A stretch of DNA of 64,000 bases from Halisarca cf. caerulea (Eukaryota; Porifera; Demospongiae; Chondrillida; Halisarcidae). Location of the stretch: positions 3,312,346 to 3,376,345 of the forward strand of contig CAUJGJ010000002.1 of NCBI GenBank assembly GCA_963170055.1, in the 5' to 3' direction. Position 1 is the stretch's first letter. Every line of letters starts with the position of its first letter. A program made the position numbers and the translations under genes. Below the pieces are notes generated by a model. The model saw only the letters and a list, made by a program, of their open reading frames with translations. It was not told the DNA's origin and did not search any database. Shown piece after piece: positions 1 through 13,400 of the stretch.

Positions 1-219
1 AAATTTATAATTTAAAGCCAAGATCTGCAAAAGTTTTGACCCATGAAACTACAATGCATATGGTATTGATTGCTATAATTGTATAAAGTTCTTCGATTAT
101 ATGAATTAATGCACATTCACGTAGGCCATATTTCAAGTGTACTAATACTTCTTTGAAGGATACACATACTGTATGCACACCCATGCAATACTTTTTAGCA
201 CATGCAGTACACAACATAC

Positions 220-2489
220 CTTCTCTGCAGTGTCAATGTAGTAATAGGCTCCTTCTGCAGCTTGGGAAATGGCCTCCAAAAGACCAGCATCATGGTCGCT
301 GCCAAATCCAAACGTGTAAATAGTACCATCAAATGGAACAGGCTACACAAAGCAGCAAATAAAATAAAACTAAAGTATCTAGAAGTCAAAAACTAGTACA
401 GTCATTTCAAATTGGTGGACATTAATTAATGGCTATTAATAAGAAGGCTATGTCACTGTATGGTGAGTCGACAGGTTCCGTGTATTACAATGATAAATTG
501 CAAAACTTAAGAATTAATTGCATGTTTAAAACCAATCAAGGAACCATTATGGTCTTAGTTACTGGTGGCCTCCATACACACAAGCCTGAGACTGAGGAAG
601 CAAGGGGTTAGCCCTATATTTGGTGAATATCCAACTTTGTATAATATTATGGTTAAATTTAGCATGAATTTTACATACACTGTATTTATTAGAGGGTGCC
701 CCTTGGATGACTAGTGATCATTATAATAGACATTGTGCCAACCTTCCTTCACACACCACCCATGCAGTAGGCCATAATGCAGTCATAAGTCCCATGCACA
801 TATACTGAATACGTACAGACCTACATCATGTATACGTACAGGTGGTTGTGGATAAGATGCAATGCATAGCGCATAATGTAAATTATCAGCAATTTAATGC
901 CATAGCTACTTCTTCAATAGCTACTTTAAGTTCTGTATGCATATTATATCTAAATTGCATATATTGATAACTACACACTGCATGCCCAAAAATGAATGTG
1001 TTCCTGCATATTTGCAGCCATATTGTTTCACTTAGCAAACTCCTTGTCTTTCGTGTGCAATTTGAACATATTGAGTAATACACTGCTCACAACCATACAA
1101 AAGCCTCAAATCCAGTGGAACTCACTGTGGAAAATAAGTGGCGTACGGAATCTACTGCCTTCCGTAAATAGGATGCCCCTGGATCTCCATAATTTGTTGG
1201 ATTTTTCATAGCATCCAGTATAGCTGCTTTACTTGACGGTCCAACGTTGGCCTGACCGTCAGTCAACAGGAGGACTGATGCCACCTTTGCCATTTCACCA
1301 GTTCTCTTGATGACCTGCTGCATACCTTCATAGAGCAATAAATTACACACAAATGATGCATGTTCATATGCATGTGGACACCCCTCATGTATCATATATA
1401 AATCCATTGTAATCTACTACAAGACACATCCCCATAACAGCTTGCAAATACCATTGCCAACTACTGTACATGTGCTCACCAGTAATAAGGCCATCACACA
1501 AGGCAGTGCTGGTAGTAGCTTGAAGTCCATTGACAACAACTTTTGCCGACTCTTTTTCTTCCTTTGACATGTGTGTCAGTGGCATGTCCACCGTAACATC
1601 AGATGCATAAGAAACCAAACAAAATCGATCCTTTTCTTTCACTAAATGAAAAATGAACGGAAATTATACTGACTAAGATGTTATAGGCAGCTTCACTAAC
1701 CACTGCTGTGGAAACAGAAAGGAGGTGATTAAGTCAGACTGAGTACACAAATTCACCTAAACCTAGCATATAATAAGATAACTATGTATAGCTAAGCCAA
1801 CTAGGTAATCATGAACTAAATCCCTTAGTCTTTTCCAAATTTCAGTGTTTTCACTTGAACACAATCTGAAAGTACTCTTAACACCATAGATCTATATCAA
1901 ATACACACAAACAGAAATGCTACTCCACTCTCGAAGTTTATTTCTTCAAAAATCGTCATATGCTCGTGACGGCCTCCATTTTAAGTGGAAACAATGTGTG
2001 TTACACAAGGGTAATCCCCGGATTGGTACTACGTCCGACATAACTGGTACGGTTTCTGCTTAGCCAACCTTTCATTTCTTTGCTGCTGTATACAATAATA
2101 CCGATATTAAATGCAAAGTGTATATAGATTTTGATCATAACATTATATAATTATTAGGTTTGGCTGGACTGGTTTTCTCACTGTGCTATAGGCCTGCTTC
2201 TGTAGGGGCTGTCTACACGATAATGCATAATTTTATATTATATTGCACAACCATGGAAAATTTACTATAACAGGTGGTTGATATATGCCATACCAACCAA
2301 ACACATCACAGCATTATTCAATGGTATAAAGTACCTGTTGTCATATTACATAAAGCATGGGCAGGAGGTTGGTATCAGAAAATTTACCCACTCAGGTGCT
2401 TATATTTACCTCAGCGCTTCGCGCCTCAGTAAATATGCCAAGCACCCTTGGGTCTATTTTTCTGATACACACCTGCTGCTCATGCTTTT

Positions 2490-2543
<54 letters not shown>

Positions 2544-2909
2544 TACATGTATGTATACAGTAATATCCCATTTGAGAGACCACCCTCGTGAAAAACCACC
2601 ACCCCTACGACCATCTTTCACCTGTCCCTAATGATGGTCTCTCAAAAGGGGTATTTCTTTACTGAAATGCAACTCACGTTGATCAATGATAAAGACAAGA
2701 GTCTCCTTTACCAACTCTATCTTGGATCCACCCATAGAACCGCTTCTATCAATTACTGCAACGAGGTCGATTTCTGATCGTGATGTCGGTTCATAGAAAG
2801 GAGCAGTCATCGTGGCAGTAGCCCAGCATTTCTCCTGCCCTCCTGGTGAGTAAGACGTATACTCTGGAGTAATTTTAAGCGCAATTTTATCCTGTACTTG
2901 TTGAGCCAT
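220..2909 (-). CDS. VWA-domain protein, copy A (5' four exons; gene continues off the left edge)
   Basis: Minus-strand exons 2678-2909, 1480-1641, 1126-1325 and 220-342, all with GT-AG borders and matching phases. The start is at MAQQ; an in-frame Met three codons upstream (2918) is also possible. The product begins a von Willebrand factor A domain: the MIDAS motif DRSGSMGGS is in exon 1, the Thr segment ATTSTALCDG in exon 2 and the LLLTDG aspartate segment in exon 3. The last visible exon gives the strand TIYTFGFGSDHDAG. VWA/MIDAS domains bind a divalent metal and protein ligands; the actual partner here is unknown. Exon 3 ends in a segment containing YGDPGASYLRKAVDS where copy B has different sequence followed by a Pro/Gln exon. 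No such exon is visible in the 783-bp intron at 343-1125. Later exons matching copy B must lie left of the window. Confidence 0.85.
2496..2540. repeat. (AT)n microsatellite
   Basis: About 22 AT units within intron 1 of VWA copy A. Confidence 0.95.
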
Positions 2910-3012
2910 AGCGGACACCGACGGAGATCGATAAGTATAACTTCGATCGGGAATTTATATCAGATTCTGCTGTACGGACGGATGAGTCATGTAAGCTATT
3001 CTGGGACATAAA

Positions 3013-3034
3013 CTATTTATAACCATGACGCAAT
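3013..3034 (-). promoter_or_regulatory. Putative core promoter of VWA copy A: TATA box plus bZIP-like site
   Basis: On the minus strand ATTGCGTCATG (3024-3034) is followed directly by TTATAAATAG (3013-3022), about 105 bp upstream of the start codon. The same pair at the same spacing lies upstream of copy B (16327-16348). TGCGTCA resembles an ATF/CREB or C/EBP-type half-site. Assignment rests on conservation between the paralogues and position; no expression evidence. Confidence 0.55.
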
Positions 3035-3179
3035 CTACCCAGCCGTCACATACCTTCATGTCTGGTATGCATTCACTGACTTTGTCTTGCCTTCTGTAGA
3101 AGTGGTCCAAGGGAAAGGTTAAGGACAAACTGAACAATATGATCCTCTTTGTTATTATTCAGGATTGACAACTATAGTT

Positions 3180-3298
3180 GTGAATAATTCAATTTTGATT
3201 TGTGACCTCTTTGATTGTCCTTGCCTTTGAGTGCTATACATTGGCACTCAAAGGCAAGGACAATCAAAGAGGTCACAAATCAAAATTGAATTATTCAC
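3180..3298. repeat. Perfect 55-bp inverted repeat (hairpin) with 9-nt loop
   Basis: Arm 3180-3234 is the exact reverse complement of arm 3244-3298, separated by nine bases. The right arm runs into sequence that resembles the 3' end of the F-box gene. Either a very young foldback element or an inverted local duplication. Confidence 0.95.
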
Positions 3299-3400
3299 TA
3301 CTAGATGTGTCTAAATGAATCTCTGTCTTTCTTCTGGTACAAATATCCCACAATACATCCCTCTGCCAATGTAGCATACACTGGTCAGTTACCCATGTTT
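3278..3400 (-). pseudogene. Decayed fragment of the F-box gene 3' end
   Basis: Plus-strand words such as 'atctctgtctttcttct' and 'caatacatccctctg' line up, in order, with 17100-17160 inside the 3' coding end of the intact F-box gene (17038-18981). No open frame remains. It sits just upstream of the VWA copy A promoter, as the intact F-box gene sits upstream of the relic promoter at 16975. Confidence 0.6.
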
Positions 3401-3813
3401 TATGGAAGTGGGTTACGCGATTAGAATTAACACAATATTTAGGATAAATACATAATACTATTACTATCTAGCTACATTGTATGTCAGCATAGACTCTAAT
3501 GGAAAAAAATGTCAACCACATCACACAACCTTATGCTTGACCCAGGTGACACAATGGTGTGCTTGATGACCTCAGGCTCAAAATGAATTCCCTTATTACA
3601 CCCCTAACTCCTAGCAGCTTGTGAAGCTGCAGCATCCAAGGTGTGGTCTTGGCAGGAGGTAAAGACATGTTCTCCACAGAGGTGGTACTTTGATGAGAAA
3701 AACCTGGTTGAAGAAGAGTCTCTACCACTGCATTGAGTGTAAACTTGAAGTACAACACCAGGAGGATTGAGATGGCTGTTGACCAGTTCTGTATACGTAC
3801 ACGCACTCATGTG

Positions 3814-3817
<4 letters not shown>

Positions 3818-3860
<43 letters not shown>

Positions 3861-3944
3861 CACACACACACACACACACACAACACACACACACATACAC
3901 ACAACACACACACACACACATACACACATGCACACACACACATA
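3818..3944. repeat. (CA)n microsatellite
   Basis: About 125 bp of CA units with occasional AACA and ATA interruptions. The His/Thr and Cys/Val frames it opens are artefacts. Confidence 0.97.
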
Positions 3945-4469
3945 CACAATCAAACAACCAAACAAAACAAACCAAGTTTATAGTGCGTACAGTACTGGTG
4001 GATGAATTAAATTTGCACAGAGCACTCTTGCACGCTGTCCATGCATGCATGCAGCATATATGTAGCTTTATGTATGTACAACCCTATATGCTCATTATAC
4101 CCCTAATATAGTGTACATGTGCAGCAGTACGGTAATGCAACCTTTTAAGAATTCACTATACTAAGTGGTTGGAGAGGTGGCTCTGTAGAGGTATTTGGGT
4201 ATGCCTACTTTAGCAGCATTTTGTCGAATCTTGCATTGCATTATAACAGTGGTTGGTGTAATCACCCTTGCTACCCATATCTTAAGCACAGGGCATCCCT
4301 AAAGTCACCCTTGTACAAGATGTAATCATATCCTTCGAGGGGAGGTGCTGTTGCAGTTTGAAGCTCCTTTCTATTGTGCACAATCCAACAGTCGTTGTTA
4401 GTTCTTGGGAAGCTGCTCTTGTATTGTGTCAATCTTCCTGTTTTTATGTGTCTTCTTCTTTATCACTTC

Positions 4470-5160
4470 TATTAAGATATCAATGGTTTCAGCTGAAGAA
4501 AAGGGAGCATTGATAGGCATGACTGACGATCATTCAAGTCAATGGATCTGATTATTTTATGAATGGAAGTGTGGAACTGTATATCAGAGTTATACCGTTG
4601 GTGGGGTAGCTCAGGCCAAGGCCATCTGAGGTGGTAAGGACAGTAGATCTCTTTGCAACTCTGAACACTGAGCTCACCCAGTGATGGAGGGATGAGCTTT
4701 GTCTTGATCGATGCAGTCAAGTGGTTTGAAGAGCTAGCTAGCTAGGTCACTGATATGCTCAACTGTGCATTGTAAGAACGTCCATATGTATGCTGATGAC
4801 CATGGGTGCATGCTGCAAAGGCTGTATGAGGTTGGCTGCTTGCAATGTTTGCAAGTCTCTCAACCTCATCAGACGTCCCCTGAGAGAATTTCAGTTGAAC
4901 ATATTGCTCTTTAAATTATAAACTGGGATGATCCTAAGGCAGTGCTGAGATGTCTTGCTTCACTATAGAAGTGACATTAATGTTTGTACCTTCAAACAAA
5001 TGAGTTGTTTCATTGACATAGGCCTCCTTGACAAGACTTGGCTCCATAATTAGGCCAAGTTTGGAGCCATGTAAGACGTGTTGACGAAAGTCCCATGCAC
5101 CATTTCCTGAGATGGTCGCATTAACAGCTCTAGAGGCATCATCAGCGAACCACACTTGGT
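4470..5160 (-). mobile_element. Degenerate non-LTR retrotransposon RT fragment
   Basis: Minus-strand frame 4934-5155 begins with the RT catalytic-box-like MWFADDASRAV and continues with a segment containing GSKLGLIMEPSLVKEAYV and GTNINVTSIV, as in the palm/thumb of a widespread invertebrate non-LTR family. Further downstream (4472-4720) is a frameshifted version of the family's conserved glycine-rich block (about PPSLGELS, DGLGL after a frameshift). Ends are not defined and the copy is clearly dead. It probably belongs with the fragments at 42690, 46620, 50920 and 63774. Confidence 0.6.
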
Positions 5161-7414
5161 TAGCTTATTAATTGGCAAAAGGCCATAGTTTCCATTATGC
5201 AATTTACGTGCCGAAATGTGTGGGCAACCAGATCAGATTCCCCTATACTGATGGAATTAGGTTAACTTCGCTAAACCACTTGGTATTTATGTAGCCATCT
5301 TTATATTTAGTTGATTGCATGACTCATTTCCTACATATTGCAAATTAACAGACCAAACTGACCACAATTGAAGATCTGTACATTCCCATCACTACCATAG
5401 CATAGAGCAATGTATATATAGCTAGATTGCACTGCTACTGCCTGAAGCATGCAACTCACCATGCAGATCCTTTGATGTTACCTACAGTGTATCAGTTTAG
5501 TCTACAAAAATAATACGTAGCCCTAAGCCTGTGCCCATGTACAACTCATCCCTTTAATGTAGTTTCAAGTGCTTTGAAGGTTATAAGAATTAATGCCTTT
5601 TGTACAGCTTTTTCCTTTTAAAATGCAATTAAAGTTAATTTATTATAATATTATGGTATTTCATCTACTGTACATATATATAATCGCTGAAGTTGACTGT
5701 ATGTCTGAAAATAGAAGCATTTACATAAAGTGATCAACATTGAACGTATGATCCATGTATCCCTCTCACACTCCATATCGGGCACATGCGGTGGAGATTG
5801 ATCATGCAATGCTGCATGTATCACTCGTCATGCCTAGTCATTTACTGCTATATGTAGTGTCGTGGGTTTATCGAAACACAGTCACTGCACAGCCAATAAT
5901 TATTGTAAGAGCCATGCAACTTGCTCATGCTACTCAACTAGTCAACTAACTGGTGGTACAAAGATAACTTGCACTTATATACCATGGTTGAGTGGTAATA
6001 ACTAACTGGGGCTGGGGTTAATAGATGACTGACAATGACATAGAGTGACACGAGTTACAGAAAAGACATTGCACAATTGGAATACATAATGGTGATCATA
6101 CAATATGTATACACTACAGATGTGCAATACAAAAGGACAACATACGTACAGCTGATGCCTACAATATATAGCTGCATGTATCCCTATGCATGTGGCCATG
6201 CAGTTGCTGCATGGCCACATGCATGCATAGATATCTGCATGTGCATGGCCAGGCTGGCTGGAGTGATGGCTTAAGTTATAATTTTGCATGCCCCATAAAT
6301 GAAGCAAGTAATATTTAACCCAAATTTGTTGAGTTATGTGTGCATACATGGATGCATATACTGTACTTGTAATAATATGTAATCGTGCATATATACTTGT
6401 AGCAGGTGCTGGTAAGTTGCTGAATAAAGCAGTCAAAATGACTAATTCCTCTATCAAAACACAATTCTTACATGTTTTAATCAAACACTTCTAACACAAA
6501 ATCAATGACTTCAGTTATCTATACAAAAATTAAAATACAGAATTGTTCTATTGAGACTATTTTTTTCGGTAAGCTGCCTTGGAAGCTACTTTCGATCGTG
6601 TTTCAAAAGCATTTGGACCACTACTCTGGCTTCTTTGTTGCATGTTGCTCTGATACCTGCAGTACAACCAAGTTGTATTAAAGTGGGTTCATCTATAAGT
6701 ACTGATGGTGTCTGTGTGGTTTGCATGTATACATCCAAAATCACTAAAATATATAACAAAGACAGACTTTTCCATCAACAATTATAATGAACACACTGTA
6801 TTGACTAAAGATTGGTAACCAGCAACTCGCATGTGACATGTGATGGTTTGCATATACTCGTGCAAGTAAAAAAATACACGCAAGTTAACACCCTGCGAAA
6901 GTCTAAAGCATAGGCGTAGACGTGAGTAACTGAGCAAAAATGCCTTGAAAAGGGAATGAAAGAGTGGTGAAATGGCTGGAATCTAAAGATGCTGGTAAAA
7001 CAAACCAAGTCAATGTGAAACATGACATTGGGTAACGTGGGGAAATTGCAGTTTGTCGTGAAGCTTAGTGCGACACTATCACAGTACCGTGCTTGATCTT
7101 ATAGATTGAACTCTGGATCACCTTTAGAATGTGCAACCAAATTAACCATGAATAAGCAGCAGACCCAAGGTGGGGAGGCTAAAGAAGAAAATACCACTGG
7201 TATGCTACAACTGATTCTGCCACATTGGTTACGGACCTAACATAGGCGCTTGCATCATGACAGAACAACAAAGATGGGGATAGAGATGGATAATGGAATA
7301 CTGCGAAACAACCACAAAAAATTCTAAGGAGGGACTAGCCATCCACAGTACACATTCATACCCATAAGGCTTACAAAATAAGCATTGAAGTGGCTGATTT
7401 CTGAAGATAAGCTG
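5161..7414. other. No recognisable gene
   Basis: Non-coding sequence between VWA copies A and B. I see only a short palindrome at 6187-6223 (17-bp arms around TTG) and short frames without protein character. Confidence 0.6.
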
Positions 7415-10400
7415 TTACTTGGACGAGCAGCTGGAAGATGACAAACTATCTTTGAATTGGGCGGAGCGTTGGGATATTCTCCACAAGTTGATCCCAAGGT
7501 GGTATCCATAACTTTGTTCTTACAATCAACTGTCAATTCGCTCTCCAAAATAATACTTAACATACATTGCACATTGAAAATACCAGTTTATTAGCACGTC
7601 ACCATTTTTACTCGCACGAGTAGTATTTGACGCTCATGTCACACGTGTGTAGTATGGCTACCTATCTTTAATCAATACTGTATACAATTAGTTCCATTCC
7701 AATGGACACTGGATACAATAAACCTCTCAATAGACCCTCAAAACAATAGACACAATAAACTTACACATTGGCAAGCTTTTTGGAGCCATATCCATGATAG
7801 GAATCTACAGATCTGTATGATTCCAGAATATCCTTCAGGTCACCAAGTAAATACTGTTGAAAAAGAATTTATTATAATACTTCATAAATTACCAATAATA
7901 TTATTGAAAAACATACAGAGCCAACTAACACTTACTGAATACATTGCAAACATGTGCAAAGGAAAGACACGTTGTGTTGCATATACATACGTACATACAT
8001 AGTGCAAGTACAGAGTGCTTATAGATACACACATCAGATAACAAAAATAAGTTGAGCCATACTGCTGGCTTTCGAGTGCACAAACAAGGTGAAGTGAATG
8101 ACTGCAACTACCCTACTGTCCGGAATTTTTGTGGGACAAAATTTTGTGAATCGTTTGAAAGGTGACTGTTCACACTTCATTTTCGTGAATGCATGTAGGC
8201 TGAAAATATGGTGTTGTCTCTGTTTAGGTGAAGATCTTGAATAACACGTGCAGCATACCATATCTGACGAAGCTTGGTGCTATTTCGAAGGATGATTCTG
8301 AGGTCTATAGGCTTAAATCATGTCCATCAGCTCATTGATCCCCTCCTGAGCAGCTTAAATAAACGTTTCCAAGTTACAGTGGAATCTCTGAACAAAGGAC
8401 ACTTTGGGACAGTCATTTTGTCCTTTGTAAGGAGGTTGTCCTTTATTGGGAAGTCCAAAATGTATTGAAACTACAAGGAGAAAATATCTTGGGACCTCCA
8501 GCTGTGTCCTTTGTAGAGAGATTGTCCTTATTTTGGAGCGTCCACTATCAGAGATTTCACTGTAAATGATTGAACAGCGCGCCCTGGCTTCTGAGTAAGC
8601 TGACTTGAAAGAACTTAAGCATCTTTACTGAGGAAGATCGGGTGTCCAAATTTATTTCTGAAGCGTCCGATACGTAAACAGTTACGGCCACCATTTTCCA
8701 GCAGTTAAGAAAAATTCACGAATTAAATTTCACAAATCCAAAGCCATTCACGAAATTTGTGATAATAAAGTCCTGCAAAAATTTCAGACAGTACAGTATA
8801 AAGGATCTGCAAATCACTATTAGCAATGGCAGATCACTTCCACAATGAATTGACCTCTATAGAGCTTTAATGTGATGGTTAGACAGAAATGTATTCATTT
8901 AGAAATGAGTTTAATTTTATCTGGGCATTCCTTTACCTCTAGTGAAATACTTGACACTTTGATTTATCTACACCTCACTACATACGTGTGCGTAGGAGTT
9001 AGGGGCAAGGAATGTACAATGCACCAACTTGTGGTCAGCACTGCAAACAACATACCTTGATCAGCTTGTGCTCTGTAAGTTCACTCTTCTCAATTGCAGC
9101 AATAGCAGATTTAATCACAGTACGTGCTTGCTCCAAGTTACCTACATTGTGAAAGCCATGCAAAAGGGCAGGTAGCTACGCACAAAGCATACACTTGGTG
9201 AATGGTACGAAGTGTAAATGGAAAATTACACTTTTTAGTATAATATTACTGTCTACTGCTGTATAAAGTTTGTGGTTCTGGTATACAGTAAGTATGACAC
9301 AGTGAAACCTCTCTAATCCGCCAAACATGCTAATCCGCCAAACACGCTAATCTGCCCTAGTCTCCAAAATGAATTATATGCATGTACTGTGTTCAAACCT
9401 CATTAATCTGCTAACTCCGCTAATCCACCACAAAACTGGCATTCCCAATTGTGGCGGATTAGAGAGGTTTTGCTGTATAACCTTCTATTGACTGTGTGCA
9501 CAATTTTTCGCATACCCGTTATCGACGGAAGACCACTTTAGTGGCTCTAGCCTCGCTACCCGACTTTAATCTGTTTTGTACTTTCGCAACTACACCAGAA
9601 GACTTTTCGATCATCTATAATGCTTTCTCAATCCTTTTAAGGCAAATTGTTCACACTGAGAGAAAATCGTGCGCCTTCAATTCTTCCATATCTGGGAGTG
9701 GCCATTTTATTTTGTGGTTAGCTCCGCATAGTTATGTAAATCCATCGTATACGTACATTTCTTGGCATACATTTGCGTTTTCGTAAAAACTTTGGAGTTT
9801 TTTATATTAATCCCTAGAGGTCGTATTAGAATAAAACTAAGCTTGAAGAATATACTCGCGATAGGCTATCTATTGATATAAATTTCAGGCCGCTGCGATA
9901 AATTTTGATAATTGCCATTAAAAAACCACTGTTATTTTAAGAGCCACATAAGTGGTCTTCCGTCAAAATCACCTGAAACAAGATTTGGTGCCATTTATGT
10001 ACAAGTGTGGCTGATTTACCTTTCCCTCCCAATTCCCTAGCTTCTTTTAAGCTTCTCAAAGCACTTATCCTCATCTTCTGAACAAGAACAGCTTGGTTAG
10101 GCCTCTGCGAACCTATATAGAGAGGAAGGACTATGCTAACAATTGGATTTAAGTATTCAAAAATACACAGAGCCAAGCAATTGTGATTCTACTTGAGAAT
10201 AGTCACAAGCTAAAGTTATGTAAGACAAGCTTCATTTTAGCAAACATATGAAAATGTCTATTTTTTTTCTCAGTTTGCTATAACATGCATTAAAAATTTA
10301 AAAGAATTTTGTTGGTATATGGCGAACTACTGCTATCCATTCCATCAATACTGTACAACTACAACTTCATGTTTGTAGCAAACTAACATAGTATGACCTA

Positions 10401-13400
10401 GGGTATCACAGCTGCAGTGTTAGAAATAAGGAATAGATAGTGTTTGGACAAATGTCCTAATACTATCATTTTGGATTGGACAAATTCAATTTCACTTGGA
10501 CAATTTATGGGACTAATGTACAATGCCATACACATAGTGCAGAATTTGTCCTTACATGTTAGCTAATTATAACGTGCTAACATCGTGTGTACATGAAATG
10601 AACATTTGTTTGGGTAGTGCTCAGCCAAATGTCTGACCCAAACTATTTTGGGTTGTACAAAATGGCAAAATGGTTGGACAATGTCTGAATGCTAAACATT
10701 ATTTCTATCACTGCAGTTGAGAGGGTACAGTGAAGATACTGCTCAGTTTCAAGCATACACAATACCTTCTTGTTTGCGATGCACTTTCAGATCAAACTGA
10801 ATGTCTTCCATCATGGACGATATCACATTGAAGTAGGTTAGCTTGGCAGAAACAACCATCCAATCACTGTGTTCTTCACCAGTTGCTGGAAGAGTTACTT
10901 CCAAAACTACATCTCGTTCTTCCTCGGATTGCAAGTCCCCTAACTGAATCAGACATCTAAATGGAACCGAAAGAAGACGTACATATACTGGAATTATTAT
11001 CATTTTAATATACAATTCACTTACTTTGTGTTTCCATCAGACATTTTTGCAGGGTTCTTAGCATGAACATCTGGCATGCTACAACCATTGGCACATGTCA
11101 GAGAAATCTCCATATTCTGTCCAACAACACTAAGCAATCCTCCAAGACAGTCAGCAAATGATTCGGGAATCTACACACATAAATATATAAACATAACTAG
11201 TAGATGCTCAAAACAAAGACCTAAAGCAAATCTGTACATTGTAAAGCAGTGTTAACACTAGGGTCGTATTGGGGTTAAATCATGTTAAATGCATTCTCTA
11301 GTGAGGCTGGTCTGGATCCCTACATCATCGAGATTGAGCAATCTACAGCACTTCACATAGTAATTTTAACGATTTGCTATGACAAACGAATGAGCAAACG
11401 AATGCTTGAACCCATGACGTCATAATATAATGTTTTAAAAAATTATGCAACTTCTATAAAGATGTCATCGCTGCAACTTGGTGAGTGATTCCTCGTAGTT
11501 AGAATAAACCATAACGTTTGTCTGCACACTTGGGAATAATACTTCGAGGTCTGCTGCGCATTATGATGCTTCCGCTATCACGTGATTGATCAGAATGAAC
11601 AAAGGTTGAATGAAGGCTTGAATGAACCCTGAATGAAGATGTAATGAATGAACAGTCATCGTTAAAATTACTATGGGAAGTACCGTACCTTGGGAGGTGG
11701 ATTCTATCCGGATCGATTAGAATTGGTTTCACAATGCCACAAAAAGTACACAGCTGCAGTACACAACATACCTTCTCTGCAGTGTCAATGTAGTAATAGG
11801 CTCCTTCTGCAGCTTGGGAAATGGCCTCCAAAAGACCAGCATCATGATCATTGCCAAATCCGAACGTGTAAATAGTACCATCAAAGGGGACAGCCTATAT
11901 GAAAGAGCAAAAATAAACTGAAAATTCAGTTCACCATAAAATCAAGGCCTAGTAGCCATTTGGAATGAATTACACCTGACAATCATCCACACACTGTGGG
12001 TTTTGCACTGAGGGCGATACAAATACAATGAATGAAACGCCTAATATATGGTAAACAGTCTACACAGAACAACTAACAGCTGAATGCCATACATACATAG
12101 CTACTCCATTTTAAACTGTACACCAATTCTATTCAAACTACAAGTGCAAAAAGTGTACCTGTGCATCTTAAGAAATTTTTCCACCCTCACAGCCATACGT
12201 ATGTGTTAAGCATATACGTATGTGCAATTCCACTAGTGCACATATTCCCACCTACAGTGCCTGTACACATCCTTTCCTTGTCCCAAGTGTTTAGGATGAT
12301 CCTTTTTTAAAAAAGTCTTTTTGTATAACCCTTCCATCCTGTATCTCTTTATCATTTCTAAACATTATAATTAATAATAATTATTTTATACATCCTAGGT
12401 ATCAAATCTCATGTAAACAATAATAAAACAATGTGAAACTTAATCTATTATCTTTGACGAAACTCACCTCCACCATTTCCTGCCCTTGCAGTTGAGGTGT
12501 TGGTTGTGGAGGTGGTGGTGGAACAGGAGCACCCTGCTGCTGTTGTACAAGGGGAGCCTGTTGTTGAAGTGGAGGTCCTTGTTGCTGCATTGGTGGAGCA
12601 GCTTGCTGTGGAGGAGGAGGTGGTGGTGGAACAGGAGCCTGCTGCTGTTGTACAAGGGGAGCCTGCTGTTGAAGTGGAGGTCCTTGTTGCTGCATTGTTG
12701 GAGCAGCTTGCTGTGGTGGTGGTGGTGGTAGAACAGGAGCCTGCTGCTGTTGTACAAGGGGAGCCTGCTGTTGAAGTGGAGGTCCTTGTTGCTGCATTTG
12801 TGGAGCAGCTTGCTGTGGAGGTGGCAAAATAATGTTTTGCTGTGCTGGAGGTGGGGCTGGGGGTGGTGGACCTGACCTGTTGCCAAAAATCTGAGAAAAA
12901 GAATAGACTGTCACTATGTTGGTTTGCACAGCCATACAGCGACAATTCATAATTGGTGTACAAAAATTTGGATGTGCTGGTATTGCCCCATGTGGTTCTC
13001 TGCCCTTATCTGAGCTAGCAGTAAGCTGACAAACTTTCTATAACCCTCCATGAACTGGAGCATCATGTAACAGATAATAGCCCTTAAAACTAGTGTTTAA
13101 AGACACCCTGTAAAAGTCAGATACTTGAACAGAAATTTGAACACTTTGCCAGTGTCCCGTCGAAGCAATCAGAGATTGATGAAAATTTGCACAAAACAAT
13201 TACTATATTGCCTAGTATTCAGGGCTCAGATGTCACAGTGAGTCCTTGTGTTTCGTGAATTGGTCCCATGAAAGCTGTTTCACAGTTTTAACTTCACGAT
13301 TCTGGGCTGAACAGCTATATTGTGTTTCTTTCAATACTCCTGTGTTAGGATGGCTGGAATTAGCAAAGAGGGGTTCTTGATGGCTAGCTACGTAAGAGAA

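Noticed and set aside
3604..4111. Long His/Thr-rich and Cys/Val-rich frames on both strands
   Set aside because: They are translations of a CA/GT microsatellite; the same applies at 25032-25295, 45861-46088 and 46224-46963.
6187..6223. 17-bp palindrome considered as an operator or terminator
   Set aside because: Eukaryotic context and no nearby gene; likely chance in 'atgcat'-rich sequence.
8310..8350. Possible terminal exon of VWA copy B reading AAQEGINELMDMI then stop
   Set aside because: The exon at 7765-7853 joins exon 9 in phase and continues the expected C-terminal pattern; the 8310 reading lies inside a MITE.
12486..12832. Plus-strand and alternate-frame products over the Pro/Gln exon of VWA copy B
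   Set aside because: Antisense or shifted readings of a repetitive coding exon; only the minus frame joins its neighbours in phase.
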